Source of the DNA: Verrucomicrobiales bacterium
GTDB taxonomy: Bacteria; Verrucomicrobiota; Verrucomicrobiia; Verrucomicrobiales; DEV007
Assembly (NCBI GenBank): GCA_002696885.1
Contig: NZSO01000061.1
Span: forward strand, 1 to 16,458
Length of the DNA stretch: 16,458 nt
Direction: 5' to 3'
Notes under the pieces: model-generated
The model's database searches: none
The model's input: only the letters and a program-made list of their open reading frames with translations
Told to the model about the DNA's origin: nothing
Made by a program: the position numbers and the translations under genes
Shown: positions 1 through 7,662 of the stretch, in pieces
Layout: each line of letters starts with the position of its first letter
Numbering within the stretch: the first letter of the stretch is position 1

Positions 1-190
1 CTCAGTTGGTCAGGAATTTGATCCCAATCTTCATGAGGCCATTTCTCAAGAATCAAGCGACGAAGTTCCTAGCGGGCATGTTATCTCTGAAATTAGAAAA
101 GGCTTTACACTCAACGATCGTTTACTCAGAGCCGCGAACGTCATTGTTTCAAAAGGACCTCAAGCGGAGGAAACCCAAAATGAGTCATAA
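1..190 (+). CDS. grpE: GrpE nucleotide exchange factor, C-terminal part (5' end outside window)
   Basis: This is the C-terminal end of the DnaK nucleotide-exchange factor GrpE. Reading the frame that begins at base 2 gives about 62 codons ending in TAA at 188-190. They include GQEFDPNLHEAI, then GHVISEIRKGFTLNDRLLRAANVIVSK. That matches the family's conserved beta-domain: FDP-x-LHEA, a glycine-rich turn, then G[YF]-x-L-x-x-R-x-[LI]-R-x-A-x-V-x-V. GrpE drives ADP release from DnaK in the cytoplasmic Hsp70 cycle. The gene runs in from the left edge, so its start and coiled-coil domain are not visible. dnaJ follows 55 bp downstream on the same strand, the expected chaperone pairing, but dnaK does not lie between them. 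The short C-terminal tail (GPQAEETQNES) is non-conserved. Confidence 0.92.
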   Translation, partial: SVGQEFDPNLHEAISQESSDEVPSGHVISEIRKGFTLNDRLLRAANVIVSKGPQAEETQNES

Positions 191-245
191 ATGGTCTCAA
201 TTGATCTAACATTTTTTATTCTCGGAACTTAATTTAACCATAATA

Positions 246-1382
246 ATGTCTAAGCGTGATTACTATGAAATCCTCGGAATATCCAAGGATGCTAGTTCTT
301 CAGAAATTAAAAAGGCTTATCGAAAAGCCGCGGTAAAGCATCATCCGGATAAAAATCCAGATGATCCAGCCGCTGAAGAAAGATTCAAGGAGGCCGGAGA
401 AGCCTATGAGGTACTCAGTGATGACCAAAAAAGAGCCGCATACGATCGTTACGGGCACTCTGCCTTTTCTAATCAAGGTGGTGGTGGTAGAGGCGTTGAC
501 CCTTTTGATGTTTTCAAAGAGGTCTTCGGTGGTGGTGGTGGCGGCGGCGGTGGAATTTTTGAAGAGTTATTTGGCGGAGGGGGTGGAAGAAGAGGTAGAA
601 AAGTCAATAATCGGGGTTCTGATTTGCGATATGATTTAGAAATATCATTGGAAGAAGCTGCAAAAGGAACAATCAAAGAATTGGAATTAGCCAAGCCCAT
701 AAAATGCAAAAAATGTAACGGGTCAGGGTCCAGTGAAAGTACTGGTACATCATCTTGTTCAACATGTGATGGTCATGGGCAGGTCATTTCCTCGCGTGGA
801 TTTTTCCAAGTACAACAAACTTGTCCGGATTGTGATGGCACTGGGCAAATGATCAAAAATCCGTGCTCATCGTGCAGGGGGGATGGTAGAACTGAAGAAT
901 TAACTCGCATCAAGTTAAAGGTGCCTGCGGGAATCGCTCACGGTTCAAGAATAAGGTCATCAGGAAATGGTGAGGCTGGAATTAGAGGAGGTTCCCCTGG
1001 AGACCTTTATGTTGTGATCCATATCGCTAAACACGATATTTTTGAGAGAGAGGATAACGACCTCTATTGTGAAGTACCTATTCCATTTTCTACAGCAACA
1101 TTAGGAGGAGAACTTGAAGTTCCTACACTAGAGGGCAAAGCATCAATTAAAATTCCTCCAGGCACCCAAAGCTCAACCGTTTTCAGGTTACGTGATCGCG
1201 GAGTTCAATTTCTTAACTCAAATGAACGAGGTGATCTCCATGTTCAGCTTCAAGTTGAAGTACCCATAAAATTAAATAAGGATCAGAAAGAAATACTGAA
1301 CCAATTCTCCAATTCAATTGGAAAGAAAAATTCACCTATTAGGGAAAGCTTTTTTGAAAAAGCTAAACGCTTTTTTAAATAG
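246..1382 (+). CDS. dnaJ: Chaperone protein DnaJ (type I Hsp40)
   Basis: This is the Hsp40 co-chaperone that delivers unfolded substrates to DnaK and stimulates its ATPase. All class-A domains are present. The J domain covers about residues 4-70 with the HPD motif at 33-35. A Gly/Phe-rich linker spans about 77-115. The zinc-finger domain has four CxxCxGxG-type repeats with Cys pairs at 154/157, 171/174, 193/196 and 207/210. The two C-terminal substrate-binding beta-domains follow, and the protein ends in a basic tail. At 378 aa it is of normal length. The G/F region contains an uninterrupted run of nine glycines (95-103) encoded by a trinucleotide tract. The ATG has no Shine-Dalgarno sequence. 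The gene lies 55 bp after grpE and 14 bp before rsmE, so the three are probably co-transcribed. Confidence 0.97.
   Translation: MSKRDYYEILGISKDASSSEIKKAYRKAAVKHHPDKNPDDPAAEERFKEAGEAYEVLSDDQKRAAYDRYGHSAFSNQGGGGRGVDPFDVFKEVFGGGGGGGGGIFEELFGGGGGRRGRKVNNRGSDLRYDLEISLEEAAKGTIKELELAKPIKCKKCNGSGSSESTGTSSCSTCDGHGQVISSRGFFQVQQTCPDCDGTGQMIKNPCSSCRGDGRTEELTRIKLKVPAGIAHGSRIRSSGNGEAGIRGGSPGDLYVVIHIAKHDIFEREDNDLYCEVPIPFSTATLGGELEVPTLEGKASIKIPPGTQSSTVFRLRDRGVQFLNSNERGDLHVQLQVEVPIKLNKDQKEILNQFSNSIGKKNSPIRESFFEKAKRFFK
528..554 (+). repeat. GGT/GGC trinucleotide tract encoding nine glycines in DnaJ
   Basis: Nine consecutive glycine codons (GGT x4, GGC x3, GGT, GGA) lie in the G/F linker of dnaJ, with smaller glycine-codon clusters at about 477-491 and 572-587. 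Because whole codons repeat, slippage would change linker length without breaking the frame. A long proline-rich open frame on the opposite strand here is only the complement of this tract. Confidence 0.8.
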
Positions 1383-1396
1383 TAATTTTAATTTAA

Positions 1397-2140
1397 ATGC
1401 CCAGATTCTATATAGATCCTGAATCATGGGACGAAAGCAACCTCAGACTTGAGGGCGATGAATTTCATCATTGTGTCAATGTCTTGAGGTTACAGTCTGG
1501 AGACCCTGTGGTTATCTTTGATGGTCTTGGCATGGAAATACAGACTTCGATAAAAGACATTTCAAAAAAGGTCGCCTACTTGGATTTGAACAACCAAGAA
1601 AGAATTATATCACCAGCTCGAAAAACAAAAATTGCATTAGCCCAAGCCATTCCGAAAGGGAAAAACATGGATCTCATAATTGAAAAGGGAACTGAGCTTG
1701 GCGTAAATCACATATACCCTTTCATTTCTGAAAGAACGATTATTCGATTAAATCAAAGCGATTCTATTAAAAAACAAGAAAAATGGCAGCGTGTTGCGAT
1801 TGAGGCATGCAAACAATCAGGTCAAAATTGGCTACCTAAAGTGGAACAACCTCAGAAATTGTTATCCATGATTGATTCTTTAATTCATGAATTCGATTTA
1901 GTGCTGATTGCTTCACTGCAGCCCGCAGCCAAACACCTCAAACAGATCTTGTTAAACAGAACCACTAAACATCCTGAATCAATTTTAATTCTAATTGGTC
2001 CAGAGGGAGACTTCACCTCATCAGAAACCGCTAAAGCTATTGGAGCAGGCGCAGAGTCTATGACCCTTGGCCCAATCACTCTGAGAACAGAAACGGCAGC
2101 AATTTACTCATTGAGCGTAGTCGCTCATGAGCTTCTCTAA
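1397..2140 (+). CDS. rsmE: 16S rRNA (uracil1498-N3)-methyltransferase RsmE
   Basis: RsmE is a SPOUT-class methyltransferase that uses S-adenosylmethionine to methylate N3 of U1498 in 16S rRNA within the 30S subunit. The sequence shows a PUA-like N-terminal domain (about 1-70, with EFHHCVNVLRLQSGD and FDG). The SPOUT domain carries EKGTELGV (96-103), the RVAIEACKQSGQ helix (132-143), IGPEGDFT (200-207) and LGPITLRTETA (224-234), which form the trefoil-knot SAM site. At 247 aa it matches the family. It begins 14 bp after dnaJ. An rsmE downstream of chaperone genes is a familiar arrangement in other phyla (Firmicutes dnaK-dnaJ-prmA-rsmE), but prmA is absent here. No Shine-Dalgarno is visible. 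Its stop is 6 bp from the stop of the convergent DUF1080 gene. Confidence 0.96.
   Translation: MPRFYIDPESWDESNLRLEGDEFHHCVNVLRLQSGDPVVIFDGLGMEIQTSIKDISKKVAYLDLNNQERIISPARKTKIALAQAIPKGKNMDLIIEKGTELGVNHIYPFISERTIIRLNQSDSIKKQEKWQRVAIEACKQSGQNWLPKVEQPQKLLSMIDSLIHEFDLVLIASLQPAAKHLKQILLNRTTKHPESILILIGPEGDFTSSETAKAIGAGAESMTLGPITLRTETAAIYSLSVVAHELL
2112..2127 (+). terminator. Perfect 6-bp hairpin inside the 3' end of rsmE (possible terminator or 3'-end structure)
   Basis: TGAGCG and CGCTCA pair perfectly around a TAGT tetraloop. The 3' arm overlaps a second 10-bp palindrome, GCTCATGAGC (2123-2132). The hairpin ends 11 bases before the rsmE stop. A run of six T lies at 2150-2155, too far downstream for a textbook intrinsic terminator. 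It is the only candidate for stopping transcription between the convergent rsmE and DUF1080 genes. Confidence 0.3.
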
Positions 2141-2146
2141 ATAGTA

Positions 2147-3139
2147 TTATTTTTTAACCACCCAAACGTTGTTGAAGCGTACGGGATTACCATGATTTTG
2201 GAAAAATACTGGACCAGGATCGGGACCCTCTTTCATCGGTGATGCAGTAGTCGCATGATCACATACAGTCTCATCATGAATGAGAATGCCATTATGACGA
2301 ACTGTCATTTTTGCATTAGCTACTTTCTTACCATTTTCAAATTTGGCTGCTGTAAAATCCACATCATAAGTTTGCCAAGTTAAAGGGGGGAAACACATAT
2401 TAAATGCTGGTGCTTTTGTTGAGTAAATCCCTCCGCACTCATTATGATGACCCTCCAAACCAAAAGAATCGAGAACTTGCACTTCATATCTTCCATGAGC
2501 ATAAAACCCACTATTTCCTCGTCCTTGGCCACGAGCTTTTGGTTTATACGGTGTCCTAAATTCAAAATGAATTTTGAAATCACCAAACGTTTCTTTACTG
2601 GTACAACCCTCCATTAAAAAACCGTCTTCACTGACACGACCTCCTTTCCATAGGTCAGCACCATGATCTTTGCCATCAAAAAGAATGACAGCTCCCTCAG
2701 GCGGTCTCATTCCCAAGGTTGGACTTTTTCTGACCACGCGTTCCAATGTTCCAACCTTTTCTCCATCAGATGTGACATGCATCACCTTACCAGATCCAGC
2801 ATCCACCAAAGAAACCTTGAGTCCATTTTCCATTTCAAATGATGTTTTACCATCTGAAGTCTGCCCTTTGCCTCGAACTCTATTGTCTTTATCACCGTTC
2901 CATCCTGCCCCAGGCAATCCGCCCGGATAACCTACAACATCAAACTTACCATCTCCAAGAGCTATGACTTGGGCACCGGCTTTTCCACCTTCAACTTTTC
3001 CCTCATATTCACCCTGAATAGCATAGTCAGAATCAACCTTTGACGGATCAGTATAAGTGCCATTTTTAGATGGAGCAGCGATTAATGAGGAATTAATAGC
3101 CAAGCTTAAGGAAATTAATACGAAATTCTTTCTTTTCAT
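2147..3139 (-). CDS. Secreted 3-keto-disaccharide hydrolase-family (DUF1080) protein with extra N-terminal domain
   Basis: This is a predicted exported protein of the DUF1080 / 3-keto-disaccharide hydrolase family, a concanavalin-like fold expanded in Verrucomicrobiota and Planctomycetota. Characterised members cleave 3-keto-glycosides. Residues 1-22 form a signal peptide (basic MKRK, hydrophobic core, then AA before PSK). Residues about 27-135 form an extra glycine-rich domain (GEYEGK, VIALGDGKFDVVGYPGGLPGAGW) that I recognise only as accompanying DUF1080 in these phyla. Residues about 145-330 are the DUF1080 domain, with AVILFDGKD, GFLMEG, the FKIHFEFRTPY strand, GNSGFYAHGRYEVQVLDS (209-225), CGGIYS (235-240), TWQTYDVDF, HNGILIHD and PGPVFFQNHGNPVRFNNVWV. 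The true substrate is unknown. It is transcribed divergently from the PQQ dehydrogenase across 61 bp, suggesting a shared promoter region and related roles in sugar use outside the cytoplasm. Confidence 0.9.
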   Translation of the reverse strand: MKRKNFVLISLSLAINSSLIAAPSKNGTYTDPSKVDSDYAIQGEYEGKVEGGKAGAQVIALGDGKFDVVGYPGGLPGAGWNGDKDNRVRGKGQTSDGKTSFEMENGLKVSLVDAGSGKVMHVTSDGEKVGTLERVVRKSPTLGMRPPEGAVILFDGKDHGADLWKGGRVSEDGFLMEGCTSKETFGDFKIHFEFRTPYKPKARGQGRGNSGFYAHGRYEVQVLDSFGLEGHHNECGGIYSTKAPAFNMCFPPLTWQTYDVDFTAAKFENGKKVANAKMTVRHNGILIHDETVCDHATTASPMKEGPDPGPVFFQNHGNPVRFNNVWVVKK

Positions 3140-3200
3140 TGTTTGTCGGTTAATTTTTATTATTATTGTTATATTGAATAGATCTTAAACCTTAGTTGCA
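3140..3200. promoter_or_regulatory. Divergent promoter region between DUF1080 gene and PQQ dehydrogenase gene
   Basis: The 61 bp between the two start codons must hold promoters for both directions if neither lies inside coding sequence. GTTATATT at 3168-3175 reads TATATT on the + strand and TATAAC on the - strand. These are two overlapping -10-like hexamers, each five of six to consensus and about 25-29 nt from its start codon. I see no convincing -35 for either direction and no clear operator palindrome. Confidence 0.4.
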
Positions 3201-4376
3201 ATGCAAATATTCTCTCATTTATTAAAAATTATCGCTATCGCCTGCCTTTTAACATCAGTTTCAGGAGCGGCTCCAAAAGCTAAATTCGTAATAGCGTACC
3301 CAAACTTAAAGATAAAGAAACCGGTTTGGGTCAGTTCACTGCCCGGAACAGATAAAGAATTAATCGTTTCACAAATGGGAACGATCCACGAATTGCCAAA
3401 AAACAGAAATGCGAAATCTGCGGATATTTGGTTTGATATGACTTCAAAAGTAGAGATCGATAAGGATTTTGAGGAAGGGCTACTGGGTCTCATTTTTCAC
3501 CCAAATCACAAAGCGAATGGTAAGTTTTATGTTTACTACTCCAGACAAAATCCTAAAAGATCAGTCCTTTCAGAATTTGTCACAAAAAATGGTAAACCTG
3601 ATCCTGCAAGTGAACGAATGATCCTTCAGATCAATCAGCCTTTTTGGAATCATGATTCAGGCCAGCCAACTTTTGGACCCGACGGGTATTTATATCTATC
3701 TACTGGGGATGGTGGAAAAGGAAATGATCCCTTACTAACCTCTCAGAATCTTTTTTCACTTCTTGGTAAGGTACTTAGAATTGATGTCGACAGCAAATCA
3801 GGAGATCTTGAATACGGAATTCCTGAGGACAATCCTTATGTGAATACTCCAGGAGTTAGACCTGAAATATGGGCCTATGGAATGCGCAATCCTTGGGGGT
3901 TGCATTTTGATAAGAAAAACCGCCTTTGGTGCGCCGATGTTGGACAGGCACTTTGGGAAGAAATCAATCTAATTGTCAAAGGTGGAAACTATGGCTGGAG
4001 TTATCGTGAAGGAGCACATGAATTTCCATTAAATCGGAATCCTAAATTAGTAACTGAGAAGGGAAAAGATCCAGTCAAGCTCATTGATCCTATTCACGAA
4101 TATGGCCACGCATATGGAATAAGCATCACAGGTGGTGTCGTCTATGAGGGAGATCTAATTCCTCAACTCAAAGGTCATTATATTTATGGTGACTGGGGAT
4201 CTGGTTTTGTTTGGGGTCTGAAAGTAAATGATAAGGGAGAAAAAACTGATAATGTTGTGCTTAAGGAGAGAAACAGTGCTAAAGGCACATTCAAGCCAAC
4301 AGCATTTGTTCAAAGACAAAACAATGAATTATGGATTCTTTCTTGGGATGGAAGAATTTATGAAATGGCTAAATAG
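3201..4376 (+). CDS. Secreted PQQ-dependent sugar dehydrogenase (Asd/YliI-type glucose/sorbosone dehydrogenase fold)
   Basis: This is a predicted exported six-bladed beta-propeller dehydrogenase of the soluble glucose/sorbosone dehydrogenase family. Members oxidise aldoses with PQQ and pass electrons to periplasmic acceptors. Residues 1-23 are a signal peptide (hydrophobic 7-20, cut near SGAA). Family motifs follow in order: EEGLLGLIFHP (91-101), NHDSGQPTFGPDGYLYLSTGDGG (150-172, with the candidate catalytic His at 151), LLGKVLRIDVD, PEIWAYGMRNPWGLHFD (221-237), LWCADVGQALWEEIN, GGNYGWSYREG and GISITGGVVYEGD followed by HYIYGDWGSG. The usual NHNGG motif reads NHDSG here. At 391 aa the length is normal. 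No PQQ-synthesis or cytochrome gene is present, so cofactor and electron acceptor cannot be assigned. The TAG stop directly abuts the stop of convergent rdgB. Confidence 0.9.
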   Translation: MQIFSHLLKIIAIACLLTSVSGAAPKAKFVIAYPNLKIKKPVWVSSLPGTDKELIVSQMGTIHELPKNRNAKSADIWFDMTSKVEIDKDFEEGLLGLIFHPNHKANGKFYVYYSRQNPKRSVLSEFVTKNGKPDPASERMILQINQPFWNHDSGQPTFGPDGYLYLSTGDGGKGNDPLLTSQNLFSLLGKVLRIDVDSKSGDLEYGIPEDNPYVNTPGVRPEIWAYGMRNPWGLHFDKKNRLWCADVGQALWEEINLIVKGGNYGWSYREGAHEFPLNRNPKLVTEKGKDPVKLIDPIHEYGHAYGISITGGVVYEGDLIPQLKGHYIYGDWGSGFVWGLKVNDKGEKTDNVVLKERNSAKGTFKPTAFVQRQNNELWILSWDGRIYEMAK

Positions 4377-4386
4377 TTAGTCATTT
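4363..4386 (+). terminator. Hairpin spanning the abutting stop codons of the PQQ dehydrogenase and rdgB genes
   Basis: AAATGGCTAA (4363-4372) pairs with TTAGTCATTT (4377-4386) over ten positions, with one G-U wobble, around an ATAG loop. The loop contains the + strand TAG stop, and the 3' arm begins with the - strand stop codon. The stem has only three G-C pairs and no U tract follows, so it is weak. It is better formed in the + strand transcript, because the wobble becomes an A-C mismatch on the - strand. It may end or process both converging messages. Confidence 0.35.
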
Positions 4387-5000
4387 AGTGCACCACTAGA
4401 CAACCAACTTTTTAAATCACTTAGGGCTCTGCCTCTATGGCTCATTGAGTTTTTAATTTCCAAAGGCAATTCAGCAAACGAGTTCTGAAAGCCCTCAGGA
4501 ATAAAAATTGAATCGTAGCCAAATCCCTTATCCCCTTTCTCAACCTCACTAATCGTTCCATGAACAGAACCCTCAAACTTTGCCAAACGTCTACTTCCCC
4601 TAACCAGCACCATCACACATCTAAAAGCAGCCGACCAGTCTGATTGATTAGGGTCCTTCTTTTTTAACTCATTTAACAACTTTCTCCGATTTTGTGAATC
4701 TGATGCATTCTCACCAGCATATCGCGCCGAAAAAACTCCTGGCTGACCCTCTAATGCCTTTACTTCCAGCCCAGAGTCATCAGATAAGACTAGAGATGAA
4801 TTACCCAAATAATCACCCACCGCAATCGCTTTAATAGCAGCATTATCTTCAAAAGTTAACCCAGTTTCTTCAATTTCCCCAATCTCAGGATAAGATTGTA
4901 AATCTTCGATAGTTTCAATAAAAGGATCTAATAATTTGCGTATCTCCTCGGTTTTGTGAGTATTACCAGTTGCAATGACCAAACGATTAATTTCATTCAT
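4377..5000 (-). CDS. rdgB: XTP/dITP pyrophosphatase (RdgB/HAM1 family)
   Basis: This house-cleaning nucleotide pyrophosphatase hydrolyses non-canonical purine triphosphates (dITP, XTP, ITP) to monophosphates, keeping deaminated bases out of DNA and RNA. Motifs visible are the N-terminal LVIATGNTHKTEEI (7-20, triphosphate-binding T/SxNxxK), ETGLTFEDNAAIKA, LSDDSGLEV (72-80, metal-binding acidic pair), LEGQPGVFSARYAGE, GSVHGTI, GDKGFGYDSIFIPEG (156-170) and SHRGRAL (187-193). At 207 aa it is of normal size. It is transcribed divergently from leuS across 56 bp, and its stop touches the stop of the PQQ dehydrogenase. No Shine-Dalgarno precedes the ATG. Confidence 0.96.
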   Translation of the reverse strand: MNEINRLVIATGNTHKTEEIRKLLDPFIETIEDLQSYPEIGEIEETGLTFEDNAAIKAIAVGDYLGNSSLVLSDDSGLEVKALEGQPGVFSARYAGENASDSQNRRKLLNELKKKDPNQSDWSAAFRCVMVLVRGSRRLAKFEGSVHGTISEVEKGDKGFGYDSIFIPEGFQNSFAELPLEIKNSMSHRGRALSDLKSWLSSGALND

Positions 5001-5056
5001 AGTTTAACTGCTGCAGTAAATAAGTACGATCTTTAAAATAAAATACCTCTACTCTA
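5001..5056. promoter_or_regulatory. Divergent promoter region between rdgB and leuS
   Basis: Only 56 bp separate the rdgB and leuS start codons, so promoters for both directions should lie here. A TAAAAT hexamer at 5034-5039 could be a leuS -10 box and would leave a leader of only about 10 nt. The matching -35 position holds CTGCAG, which is poor. There is no room for a T-box or attenuator leader in front of leuS. Confidence 0.35.
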
Positions 5057-7651
5057 ATGTCAGAACGCCGCAAGCAATACCCTTTTGATATAATTGAACC
5101 AAAATGGCAAAACCATTGGGATAGCAACAATACATTCAAATCTTTGAACCCCGAAGATGAGGGCTTCGATCCGAATGCGCCAAAATATTATGCATTGGAT
5201 ATGTTTCCTTATCCCAGTGGTCAGGGTCTACACGTTGGACATCCTGAGGGTTACACCGCAACTGATATTCTTTGCAGATATAAAAGAATGCTGGGTTTCA
5301 ACGTTCTCCACCCAATGGGTTGGGATGCTTTTGGATTGCCCGCAGAACAGTACGCCATTGAACACGGAATCCATCCAAGAGAAACAACAGAGAAAAATGT
5401 TACCTATTTTAAAGAACAACTCAAGAGTATCGGATTCTCATACGACTGGGACCGTGAAATCAATACAACCGATCCTGATTACTATAAATGGACTCAATGG
5501 ATTTTTCTCAAACTCTACAACAGCTATTTTGATAAAGATGAAAATGCTGCTACTCCAATTGAAAAATTGATTGAAAAAAGAATAGCTGATTTACCAGATG
5601 AAACTGAAGAGGAGAGGCGAAATTACATTGATAGTCAAAGACTAGCTTATATTGACGAGGTTGCTGTAAACTGGTGCCAAGAACTAGGAACGGTTCTTGC
5701 AAACGAAGAAGTCGTCGACGGAAAATCTGAGAGAGGCGGGCATCCTGTTGAGAGAAAACCCATGCGGCAGTGGATGTTAAGAATCACGGAATATGGTGAC
5801 CGACTTATTGATGAGCTCGATAACCTTGATTGGCCTGAGGGCATTAAAGCCTTGCAAAGAAATTGGATAGGAAGAAGCGAAGGAGCCGATGTACATTTTG
5901 AGTTACCGGGAACAGGGGAAAAAATCACAGTTTTTACAACTCGGCCTGATACACTTTTCGGTGCAACTTATATGGTATTAGCACCTGAACACCCATTGGT
6001 TGATCAAATAACAAGTGAAGATCAAATCAGTGCTGTTAATGAGTATAGAGATAAGGTAACAAGCAAATCCGATTTAGAACGCACTGATTTAGCCAAAGAA
6101 AAAACCGGAGTTTTTACGGGAGGCTATGCAGTAAATCCGATCAATGGAGAGGATGTTCCAATCTGGATTGCGGATTACGTCCTCATGACATACGGGACTG
6201 GTGCCATTATGGCTGTTCCCGCACACGACGAGAGAGATTTTGAATTCGCAAAACAATTTGAGATCGACATAAAAACGGTCGTACAAAGTGATACCGGAGA
6301 AACTCATGATGAAAGCATTTGCTTCACTGGGGAGGGAATAGCCATTAATTCGCCGCTGATAGATGGTTTAAAAACTAAAGACGCTAAAAAAACGGTTACC
6401 AACTGGCTATCGGATAATGGATTCGGTAATAAGTCAGTTAATTTCAAATTGCGTGATTGGCTTTTTAGTAGACAAAGATATTGGGGAGAACCTTTTCCAA
6501 TCGTTTGGGATAAACAAGGTAACCATCATCCACTATCGACGTCCGAGTTACCTTTAGTTGCTCCTGATCTGGAGGATTTTAAGCCAACAGGAGATGCGAA
6601 ACCACCCCTCTCAAAAGCGGTTGATTGGATATCATATAAGGACGAATTTATCAGAGAGACTAATACGATGCCTCAATGGGCTGGTTCCTGCTGGTATTAC
6701 CTCAGGTATTGCGATCCGAAAAATTCAGAGCAGTTCATTTCCAAGGAAGCTGACAATTATTGGATGAACGTAGATTTGTATGTCGGTGGTACTGAGCATG
6801 CAGTACTCCACTTACTTTACTCGAGATTTTGGCACAAAGTTCTCAATGATCTAGGATACGTCAGCACTAATGAGCCATTTCAAAAGCTAATTAACCAAGG
6901 CATGATCCTAGGTGAGGACGGTCAAAAAATGTCAAAGAGCAGGGGCAATGTAATTAATCCGGATGTTGTGATTAAAGAATACGGCGCTGACTCCCTAAGG
7001 CTTTACGAAATGTTTATGGGTCCACTAGAACAAGTAAAGCCCTGGAGCAATAAGGGCGTTGAAGGTGTTCATAGGTTTCTGGCAAGGGTTTGGAGGTTAT
7101 TCATGGAAAACACACAAGAGGGAACCTGGGAAATTACTCCACAAATTGTTGATATCAGACCTGATAAAAAACAGATGAAGGTGCTTCATGAAACAATTAA
7201 AAAAGTTACAACGGATATTGAATCGATGGATTTCAATACAGCGATTGCTCAAATGATGGTGTTTACCAATGCCTTCACTGGCGCCGAACAAAGACCTCTG
7301 AGTGCCATGAAAACCTTTCTTACTTTATTGAATCCTTTTGCACCTCATATAACAGAAGAATTATATACCATTTTGGCCAATAACTTTCCTGATAAATGCG
7401 ATTCTTCAGAACTATCTGTATCGACATGGCCTAACTATGATGAGAAACATCTAATTGAGGATGAAATCGAAATAGTGGTTCAGGTGAACGGAAAACTTCG
7501 TGATAAAACGACAATTAACAAGGACGCTTCAGAGCAAGATATTAAAGATCAATGTCAAAACCTTGAAAAGATCAAACCCTTTATAGATGGACTGACCATT
7601 AGAAAAATAATTGTCGTTCCAGGAAAACTTGTAAATTTAGTAGCGAACTAA
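5057..7651 (+). CDS. leuS: Leucyl-tRNA synthetase
   Basis: This class I aminoacyl-tRNA synthetase charges tRNA-Leu. The 864-aa protein is complete. The HIGH-type ATP site is PYPSGQGLHVGH (HVGH at 59-62), followed by EGYTATDI. The CP1 editing domain has FTTRPDTLFGATY (TTRPD at 294-298) and YGTGAIMAVPAHDERD. The second catalytic signature KMSKS is at 624-628 (EDGQKMSKSRGNVINPD), preceded by MPQWAGSCWYYLRY and LYVGGTEHAVLHLLYSRFWHK. The C-terminal part holds the anticodon-binding helices and a final VQVNGKLRDK domain. The region around VNWCQELGTVLANEEVVDG continues as KSERGG rather than the CxxC found in E. coli, so that zinc site is absent, as in many LeuS. No Shine-Dalgarno precedes the ATG. 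It converges on acyP with 11 bp between stops. Confidence 0.98.
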   Translation: MSERRKQYPFDIIEPKWQNHWDSNNTFKSLNPEDEGFDPNAPKYYALDMFPYPSGQGLHVGHPEGYTATDILCRYKRMLGFNVLHPMGWDAFGLPAEQYAIEHGIHPRETTEKNVTYFKEQLKSIGFSYDWDREINTTDPDYYKWTQWIFLKLYNSYFDKDENAATPIEKLIEKRIADLPDETEEERRNYIDSQRLAYIDEVAVNWCQELGTVLANEEVVDGKSERGGHPVERKPMRQWMLRITEYGDRLIDELDNLDWPEGIKALQRNWIGRSEGADVHFELPGTGEKITVFTTRPDTLFGATYMVLAPEHPLVDQITSEDQISAVNEYRDKVTSKSDLERTDLAKEKTGVFTGGYAVNPINGEDVPIWIADYVLMTYGTGAIMAVPAHDERDFEFAKQFEIDIKTVVQSDTGETHDESICFTGEGIAINSPLIDGLKTKDAKKTVTNWLSDNGFGNKSVNFKLRDWLFSRQRYWGEPFPIVWDKQGNHHPLSTSELPLVAPDLEDFKPTGDAKPPLSKAVDWISYKDEFIRETNTMPQWAGSCWYYLRYCDPKNSEQFISKEADNYWMNVDLYVGGTEHAVLHLLYSRFWHKVLNDLGYVSTNEPFQKLINQGMILGEDGQKMSKSRGNVINPDVVIKEYGADSLRLYEMFMGPLEQVKPWSNKGVEGVHRFLARVWRLFMENTQEGTWEITPQIVDIRPDKKQMKVLHETIKKVTTDIESMDFNTAIAQMMVFTNAFTGAEQRPLSAMKTFLTLLNPFAPHITEELYTILANNFPDKCDSSELSVSTWPNYDEKHLIEDEIEIVVQVNGKLRDKTTINKDASEQDIKDQCQNLEKIKPFIDGLTIRKIIVVPGKLVNLVAN

Positions 7652-7662
7652 GGGTATAAATT

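Noticed and set aside
6..209. 67-codon open frame at the left edge
   Set aside because: The frame starting at base 2 encodes the conserved GrpE C-terminus over the same bases, so this one is a shadow.
473..709. Proline-rich open frame on the - strand
   Set aside because: It is the complement of the dnaJ glycine-codon tract and the true reading is DnaJ on the + strand.
2670..2930. 86-codon + strand open frame inside the DUF1080 gene
   Set aside because: It has no recognisable motif and lies fully antisense to a well-supported gene.
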